Positions 15,184 through 22,200 of a stretch of DNA of 37,748 bases are shown here, piece after piece; position 1 is the stretch's first letter, and the number at the start of each line of letters is the position of its first letter. A program made the translations under genes and the position numbers. Source of the stretch: CAYMEK01 sp964389305 (lineage in GTDB: Bacteria > Spirochaetota > Spirochaetia > SZUA-6 > DRHE01); the NCBI GenBank assembly GCA_964389305.1, contig CAYMEK010000043.1:1-37748 (forward strand), written 5' to 3'. Below the pieces are notes generated by a model. It did not search any database. It was not told the DNA's origin and saw nothing but the letters and a program-made list of their open reading frames with translations.

Positions 15184-16242
15184 ATGAATAAAGACAAACA
15201 TATAAATAGTCAAGTAATAAAAGTTGATAAGCATCTAAATGATATTCTTCATACGATAGAAAAAGATCTCCCTGAGAATTTAATTAATCCGGGTTCCTGG
15301 GAAAAAATAAAAAAGATAGGCAATAGATTGTCTCATCTCTTTATGCCGCCGGTAATTCTTTTTGAATCGAGATTTGAAACAGATGATAATGCGGTTGATA
15401 TCATTCCATATATTTCTATCCTTGATAAAAGCAGAAATTTCATAGCTGAAACACCTTTTAGCCAAAATGCTTGGAATGGATTAAAACAGATTTGTCGGGA
15501 ATGGATAACGCCAAACTCAATTCTAAATAAAAAACTACAGATTATCCAATTGGAATTTGATGCCATGAATCAAATTGAAAATCTACCTGAGCCAAGCATA
15601 TGGATAGGGAGAATGGATTTTCCGGATTCATATGTTCTGGGAGAAAAATGTATTGAAATACTGCAGGATCAATCTTTTTTAAGAGGCGTAAAGTGGCCGG
15701 CTAAGGAGATATTTGAAAAAATGCCCGCATCCTGGCAGATAGTGTGGTTAGGGATGATGATTGCAAGGGAGCCAAACAAGGTCAGGGTGGCAATAAATTG
15801 CACAAATAACAGAAAAATCTGGGATTTTGTCGATAAATTCGATCTCAGGCCGGAAAAAAAGGAATTCCTTTTACTGGACAAGATTATCAGTAAAACGCTC
15901 CAGGAAATAAAAGATATTGCCATTGGTATCCAGATAAATATTGATGAAAGACAGGAACTGGGTATTGAATTAAATACCGGAGAAGCTGGAACAGCTACAC
16001 CTGCATGGAAGCAATTATTCGAAATCGTTGCTTCAGAGCTGGAAATGGACCGGAAAAAGGTAAAAGAGTTTAGAAATTGGCAGGGCCCCCTGGAATACCT
16101 TGATAAAAGACTGTCACATATTAAATTAAACTACCGTCCTGGAAAAAAACTTCAAGTAAAAGGCTATTTTGGAATTGTAACAAACGACTACATTAAAATA
16201 AAAAAGCAGGAACTGGAAGATACCGTAAAAGAGATCCGGTAA
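15184..16242 (+). CDS. AT-rich orphan protein, possibly of a family linked to lanthipeptide/RiPP clusters
   Basis: A 352-residue soluble protein with no signal peptide or membrane span. Base use is strikingly AT-rich with lysine, isoleucine and asparagine codons, unlike every neighbour, which suggests recent transfer. From memory, two patches resemble uncharacterised cyanobacterial proteins found near lanthipeptide synthetase genes: PASWQIVWLGMMIAREP followed by VRVAINC, and RLSHIKLNYRPGKKLQVKGY near the C-terminus, preceded by ELGIELNTGE. No such synthetase or precursor is seen in the window. The ribosome-binding site is poor, and 292 bases of AT-richer DNA precede it with no clear promoter. 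It sits alone between rpmB and a sugar symporter. Coding status is safe; the family link needs a search. Confidence 0.75.
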   Translation: MNKDKHINSQVIKVDKHLNDILHTIEKDLPENLINPGSWEKIKKIGNRLSHLFMPPVILFESRFETDDNAVDIIPYISILDKSRNFIAETPFSQNAWNGLKQICREWITPNSILNKKLQIIQLEFDAMNQIENLPEPSIWIGRMDFPDSYVLGEKCIEILQDQSFLRGVKWPAKEIFEKMPASWQIVWLGMMIAREPNKVRVAINCTNNRKIWDFVDKFDLRPEKKEFLLLDKIISKTLQEIKDIAIGIQINIDERQELGIELNTGEAGTATPAWKQLFEIVASELEMDRKKVKEFRNWQGPLEYLDKRLSHIKLNYRPGKKLQVKGYFGIVTNDYIKIKKQELEDTVKEIR

Positions 16243-16320
16243 AACTAAAGAAGGAATCTGCTATCCGCCTGCCTTGTGAAGTACTACCGCCGTTGCAGGC
16301 TCCGGCATTCCCCCCCGGCG

Positions 16321-17664
16321 CTACTCCTGCAGCCTGCGCGGATAACGGGTCATGACCAACAGCCCGATTGCGGCCACCAGGCTGCCCAGCATCGGAGACA
16401 GCCGTACGCCCAGTGGATCGGCGATGTCCTTGCCGAACAGGGAGTACAGCAGCGCCAGCGAGGCGGTGGACAGCCCCAGGTTCAGCTTCATGAAAAAGCC
16501 CTGCACCCCGAAGAACATGGCTTCCCGCCTCTGCCCCGTCTTTGCCGCGTCCGCCTCGCAGAGCTCGGCCAGGATCACGTTGGGAACGATCAGGACCACC
16601 GCGATGGGAAATCCCATCAGGGCGGCCACTGCCAGGACCCAGACCCTTGGGTTGTTGCCGACAAGCCCGGTAAGGGAAAAGAGCACCGACAGCACGGCGA
16701 AGCTGCCCAGTCCGAGGATCATCACTGTCTTGAGGCCGGTCCGCCGGACCAGCAGGTAGATAAGGGGAAAGCAGACCGCCGCGGCGGCAAAGAACAGGGT
16801 GAACATGGTGCCGGCGAACGCCTCATCGGCTTTGACCAGAGTGATGGCTACGGGAATGGCCGATGAGCGGATGATGTTGAAGAGAAACCAGAGGCAGATG
16901 TTGGCCAGCAGGTAGATCAGGAACGCCCTATTTTTTATGGTCAGAACGAACGATTCCTTCAGCGGCAGAGTGCTCGGCCTGGCGCTGGAGTAGCGCTTCT
17001 CATCCACGGCGAACACGGCCAGAGAGGCCAGGATAAAGCCCGGAATGACCAGGGTGATCGCCGTCAACCGGTAGGCTCCCACCGGGCCCCGGGAGGCCAG
17101 GTACAGTCCGATCAGGAGCGGCCCGCCGATCATGGCAATGGCGCTGCCCAGGAGGGAAAAGTATCCCTGGGCGGTGGTCATACCCAGCCTCTCCCGTTCA
17201 TTGTGTCCCAGTTCCGGTATCAAAGCCAGGTAAGGCCCCACGTACAGGGTGAAGGCGAAGAAATACAGGCCGAAAACAGCGGCCAGATAGACCCCGTTGA
17301 TCCAGGAGGTAGCGGGAATCGGAGGATAGAAGACCAGCACCGGCGAGACAGCCAGCGGTAGCGAGCCGAGGATCAGGAACAACCGCCGCCGCCCCAGGGC
17401 AGAGCGCGAGCGGTCCGACCAGTAGGCGACCAGTGGATCGGCCACCGCGTCCACGATCCGCCCGAAGATCATCACCGCTCCGAGCACCGTGAAGATCCCC
17501 AGAAACCGCTCGTTGGAGATGAAGGCGACCATCCCTTCGGCGATCTTTTCCTTCGGGGGAAGGAGAAAGGCCACGTAGAAGGTCAGGAATACCGAGTCCA
17601 GCAAAGACCAGCCGGCGGTGGAGGCATTGTACAGCAGGCGCCGTATCCCTTTGAACTGCTCCAT
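16321..17664 (-). CDS. MFS transporter, GPH (glycoside-pentoside-hexuronide:cation symporter) type
   Basis: A 447-residue membrane protein with about 12 hydrophobic segments. The motif DAVADPLVAYWSDRSRS with ALGRRRLFLILGSLPLA after the second span is the hallmark of GPH-family sugar:cation symporters such as MelB and XynB-type permeases. The start ATG at 17664 has GGAGGG seven bases upstream; an in-frame TTG at 17679 lies within that site and is rejected. It has its own promoter with an overlapping palindrome and no linked sugar enzyme, so the substrate is unknown. The 78 bases after the preceding AT-rich gene hold no clear terminator. Confidence 0.85.
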   Translation of the reverse strand: MEQFKGIRRLLYNASTAGWSLLDSVFLTFYVAFLLPPKEKIAEGMVAFISNERFLGIFTVLGAVMIFGRIVDAVADPLVAYWSDRSRSALGRRRLFLILGSLPLAVSPVLVFYPPIPATSWINGVYLAAVFGLYFFAFTLYVGPYLALIPELGHNERERLGMTTAQGYFSLLGSAIAMIGGPLLIGLYLASRGPVGAYRLTAITLVIPGFILASLAVFAVDEKRYSSARPSTLPLKESFVLTIKNRAFLIYLLANICLWFLFNIIRSSAIPVAITLVKADEAFAGTMFTLFFAAAAVCFPLIYLLVRRTGLKTVMILGLGSFAVLSVLFSLTGLVGNNPRVWVLAVAALMGFPIAVVLIVPNVILAELCEADAAKTGQRREAMFFGVQGFFMKLNLGLSTASLALLYSLFGKDIADPLGVRLSPMLGSLVAAIGLLVMTRYPRRLQE

Positions 17665-17759
17665 GGCGTAACCCTCCAAGGTAAAGCCGAAGGTCAGGCT
17701 CCGGCTTCGGCTCGAAGCGCAAGAGCGGCCTGTCGAGAATGGCCGTAACCCTTAGGCTC

Positions 17760-17776
17760 GTAAAGGTAACTTTAAC
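17760..17776. promoter_or_regulatory. Operator-like 17-bp palindrome over the -10 box
   Basis: The 17 bases fit the symmetric pattern GTnAAnGTnACnTTnAC, with 12 of 16 non-central positions matching their partners. It covers the predicted -10 box of the symporter, where a repressor would block transcription. No regulator gene lies nearby. Confidence 0.4.
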
Positions 17777-17798
17777 GGCAACCTGTACAAGCTGTCAA
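17769..17798 (-). promoter_or_regulatory. Promoter of the GPH symporter
   Basis: On the minus strand a perfect TTGACA (17798-17793) is followed by TTAAAG (17775-17770, spacing 17) or TAAAGT (17774-17769, spacing 18). Transcription would start about 100 bases upstream of the gene. Confidence 0.5.
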
Positions 17799-17853
17799 AT
17801 ATCAGTATCTTAGCCCTTGGCCCGAACAAGGTGAGAGGCGCGGCCTCAGGCTG

Positions 17854-19289
17854 TCACCCGGTCTCACGGCTGCGAGGCCCTGTAGAGGGCGTCCGCTCCC
17901 GAACCTGGCGGCCGCGAAGGCTCAAGACCAGAACGGTTTGAGCCAGGAAGGCGGCGGCGACCAGGAGACAGCAGAAAAACAGCACGATTCTGAAATTGGC
18001 GAACTGGTACAGCAGGCCGCCTCCGGAAGCCCCGCAAAGCATCCCGGCGGTGAGAAGCCCTTCGTGGACCGCCATGCGAGCCGAACGCCGGTGGCTTCCC
18101 GCCACGCCGTGGAAGAGGCTTTCATTGTAGCTCAGCGAGAAAAGCAGGCCGAAGACCGCCAGGGCCAGGGCCAGGGCCGGAGCCGTCTGGAGGCGGGTCA
18201 TAGCAGCCAAAAGCAGCGCCGTGAGCCCCTGTCCCAGCAGCATCGGCCAGGACTTGAAATGCCAGAAGGCCAGGCGCCCGAGGAGGAAGAACCCGAAGGT
18301 GGTGAGCAGGGCTCGAAGGAGCAGCAGCAGCCCGATCCTGTTCTCCGGGATCATCAGCTTGTCCCGGAGAAACAGGGGAAAGATGCTGATCAGCACGCCA
18401 AGGACGACGTAGGAGGCGAACAGACCGATCCAGGAGGGAAAACGCAGCGGCGTGCTCCGGTCCTGGCTCCCGGCCTCCTTCTTTTTCTTCGGCTCTCTTT
18501 CCCTGTCCAGGCGCACTCGGGGAAGCGCCGCAGAGCCGGCGAGCACGAACAGGCAGGTCGCGGCCATGGCCAGCGCGGCCACTTTGAACGGCAGGCTTAT
18601 CTCGCGCTCCAGCAGGACTCCCGCCCAGTAGGGACTGATGATGTTGCCCGTGTTCCAGGTAAGGTTGAAGCGGCCCAGATCGCGGTTGAGCGCCCGGTCT
18701 TCCTTTCCGAAGGCGAGCCAGCCCATCAGAGGCGGCCAGAACAGGGAAAAGGACANNNNNNNNNNNNNNNNNNNNNNNNNNNNNNNNNNNNNNNNNNNNN
18801 NNNNNNNNNNNNNNNNNNNNNNNNNNNNNNNNNNNNNNNNNNNNNNNNNNNNNNNTCCTTTCCGAAGGCGAGCCAGCCCATCAGAGGCGGCCAGAACAGG
18901 GAAAAGGACAGCCCGAACAAGCCGTAGAGAACGAACACCAGGGCAAGCGACGGGGCGAGCAGGATGCCGCCCAGCAGCGCAGCGGCGCAGGCGGTGGCGA
19001 TGACCAGATAGTGACGCGGAAGCAGAACTCCCAGCAGCGGCTGAAAAAGAAAGCAGCCGGAAAAATAGCAGAGTTGGGGAAGCGCGGCCAGCCAGCCGAT
19101 CAGGGAGGCCGGCGCCTGGAATACGTCCCGGGCGTAGAAAATCATGGCGAAGGAAGCAAGACCAAACCCGATATAGAAGAGCAGGGAAGCGGGCAGGATC
19201 AGTGCGGACTTGCCCGTTCCAGTACGCAACGAGCGGATCAGAGGCTGCAGGCCTCCGAATCGTCGCTCCCAGCGGCCATCGGTGTTCAT
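17854..19289 (-). CDS. MFS permease (intact once the assembly duplication is merged)
   Basis: The N-terminal part reads from ATG 19289 to the gap, the C-terminal part from the gap to the TGA at 17854-17856. As printed they are in different frames. Removing one copy of the 55-base flank and the 100 N leaves 1281 bases, which is 427 codons and in frame throughout, giving a 426-residue protein with about 12 hydrophobic segments and a charged central loop (REREPKKKKEAG). No substrate signature was recognised. Its ATG overlaps the TGA of the upstream giant carboxylase gene by four bases, so the two are translationally coupled; it may export or import the acid made or used by the carboxylase, though this is inference. 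Confidence 0.82.
18701..18910. repeat. 55-bp exact direct duplication flanking a 100-N gap (assembly artefact)
   Basis: Bases 18701-18755 are identical to 18856-18910, and exactly 100 N (18756-18855) lie between them. Both copies encode the same segment, LSFSLFWPPLMGWLAFGK, of one MFS protein. Two contigs that overlap by 55 bases were evidently scaffolded without merging; 55 is also a common k-mer length in de Bruijn assembly. The true sequence is probably 155 bases shorter. Confidence 0.92.
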
Positions 19290-22200
19290 CGGACGTCTCG
19301 GGGCGGGAACGAGCTGATGCCCTCCGCAACCCGGGCGATCAAATAGGGCCGCAGGTCTTTGAGCGCGATGATGTCGTCTATGGATCCGACCTCCCTGGCC
19401 CGCTCGACGGAGTGGGTCCGGTCGAACTTTTGGGCCAGGGCGTTCTGCTTTTCCGCGTACACCTTTTGGAACAGCTCGTCGAAATCCTTCTGGTAGAAGG
19501 CTCTGGCCGAACCGAGCTTCGCCCGGGCCTCCTCGATCCGGGGATCCCGGTTGGTGTCTTTGAGCACCTGGCTGGGGAAGACCACCGCCGCCGCCGGGGC
19601 TCCGCCGATCACCGAGGCAAAGGCGCCCTCCAGGGCCGCGGCCCGCAGGTTTTCGTTGAGGGCTTTGGAGAACACGACGTAGGCGCCGCCGTGATAGCGG
19701 GCCGTGACCACGAATACGATCGGGCCGGTGAAGTTGACCACCGCCCGCCCGATCTCGGCCCCGTATTCCAACTGCAGCTTGCGCAGCGATTCCGGCGAGC
19801 CGTCGAAGCCGGAAAGGTTGGCCAGAATAACCAGGGGGAGCAGGCCGCTGAAGGCGTTGATAGCCCGGGCAAGCTTCTTGGATGAGAGCGGGAAAAGGGT
19901 GGCCCCGGTCCAGGTTTCGGGACCGTCATGAGGGACTTCGCCGATGCGGGCCAGGGGCTGGCTTTCGATGCCGATTATTCCGACCGGATAGCCGCCCAGG
20001 CGGGACTCCCAGACGATGGCGATCTCGGCGTCCTTCATCTCGGACCAGCGCTCGAACACAGGGCTATCCCGGTCGATCACCGCGCTCATGAACTGCCGCA
20101 TGTCGAAAGGCTTCTTGCGCTCCGGGTTCAGCTCGGCGGAGAAGATATCCGCGATGGTGGAGAAGCCCTGGCCCAGATTATCCTGGTAGGGCTCCAGCCC
20201 CACATCCCGCTGCGGTGCGTCGGTGCTGGCCACCCGCGGCGGATAGCTCTGGTTCGCCTCCCGGTAGGTCAGCTCGTAGTGCTGAAACAGGAGCGCAAAA
20301 GCCTCATACAGGTCCGGGACTCTGATCTGAGCCTGGCCGTTCGGCCCCATGATCCTCTCCACCCCCCCGATCCCGATGTTGTCCTCCGCCGATACGCTTC
20401 CCGAGAAGTCAAGGGCCTTCTTGCCGGTCAGGAGCATGGCCGCCTCCTCGGTCATGATCAGCAGACCCCGGGTGTGCATCAACATCGTAGCCTCGGCGTT
20501 CCAGTAGGACTGAGCCCCGATGTTGATCCCCGCCACGATGATATTGATCTCGCCGCCGGCCTGGGTGAAGGACACGATCCGCCGCAGGACCCGGGCGGTC
20601 CAATCGAGGTTCTCCGTACCGCTGTCCATCTCGATGCGGGCGCCGGCGGAAATCGGCAGCCACTCCAGTGGGAGCTTCCTGCTCTCGGCCAGGTCCAGGG
20701 CTGCGACCGCCCGGCGGCATTCGGCCTCCGACAGGGAGCCCATGTCCGCAGTGGGATCGGCCAGCACGATCACGCGAGTCAAGCCCCGGCGTCTGAACTC
20801 CGGGTAGTTCGTGATCAGGCCGAATACCACGTTGCCCGTGTTGCCGCCCGGCGGACGGCCCTTCACCGAGCGGATCTGCTGCGCTCCTGTTTGCGGGTCC
20901 ACCTGAATATCGAACTCCTCGAACTCACCCCTGGGAAAGGGCTGCTTCACGGGAACACCGGCGCGGGTGATCATCTTGAGGATCTCGTAGGGGTAGAGAG
21001 TTCCCCGCTGGCGGGCCCGTACGACCTTAGCGACATAGGCGTCCATGGGTTTCAGGGGCTGCTCTGAAGGGCTGCGGCCGCGCACCGTAAACGCTCCGCC
21101 GGATATGTTTTCGAACAGCAGCTCCACTTCTTCCACCCCCGCGCCGTAAGTGCCGGGACGCCGCGAGTACACCACGATCTTCTCCAGGCCCAGGTCTGCG
21201 GTGCGGGCGGCCAGCCTCCCCGCATAGTCCCGGTTCTGGTCCAGGGTGGTGTTGAGCACCGTGTGGATATGGATGACGATCCTGTTCCAGTACAGCCTGC
21301 GCCTGCTGCGCCGGGCCTGCTCGGCGCGCATGGCGTAGACCGCTTCCATGAGCACGTCTTCCAGGGCCACTATCCGCCGGATCCGGTTCCGGTTGTCGAG
21401 CTCCGGCCGGGCCGACGGCACCTCGACCAGGGCGATCAGACGCTCATCGGTCGGATTTTCCCTGGCCCGGAGATGGAGCAGGTGGATCCATTCGCTGGAG
21501 TACAGCAGCCGTTTTTCGAAGGCGGACAACCTGTGGACCCGCAGCTCTCGATAGGTCCTCGGATTGAAGTCCTTGCGCTCGAGTTCTTCCCGCCACTGCC
21601 CCTGAGGATCGTGGCGGAAGGTCCGGAAGCGATCTACTCTGTCCGGCCCCAATACCCCCAGGGAGGCCCAGCGGGCTCGAAGGGGCACCTCCGCCACCCG
21701 GGCGGCCAGCTGTTCGGCGACCGTATCGAGAGCAGCCGCCTCGCCTTCATGAGGCGCCAGGAGAATCACCTCCGGGAGTCCGTCGCCGCCGGATTCGCCG
21801 CCCGGCTCCAGGCTGTCCCGCAGGGCCGGGAGCAGCGGCTCGAAGCTCTCCGGCCTCAACACCGTGATTATGGTTTCCAGGCCGCGCCCGTCCTCCTTGC
21901 TGCGGCAGCGGAACAGCTTTACTCCGGCCAGCTCCAGTGGACTACCCCCATCGTAGTCCCGGTCGCGGGTGAACCGACGGGCCAGGATCTCCAGGGCCAG
22001 CAGCCGCTCCTCCTCTCCCCGTTGGCTGCGGGCCTCCGTGACCTTCTTGGCCAGCTCGTAGATCAGATGGTGTCCGGTGTTGACCAGGTTGTCCATCAGG
22101 CGCCTGAAGGTCCTGGGCTCCCGCCGGTAGCGGCGCAGCAGGGCCAGGATTTTGCCCACCTTGGCCCTCTTCTCGCTTTGCCAGCCCTGAAGCAGGGTCC

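Noticed and set aside
15184..16242. Mobile element carrying the AT-rich gene
   Set aside because: No transposase, integrase, terminal inverted repeats or target-site duplication could be seen at either border.
17854..19289. A pseudogene or gene duplication in the second MFS gene
   Set aside because: The frame break and repeat are fully explained by a 55-base contig overlap left unmerged around a 100-N spacer.
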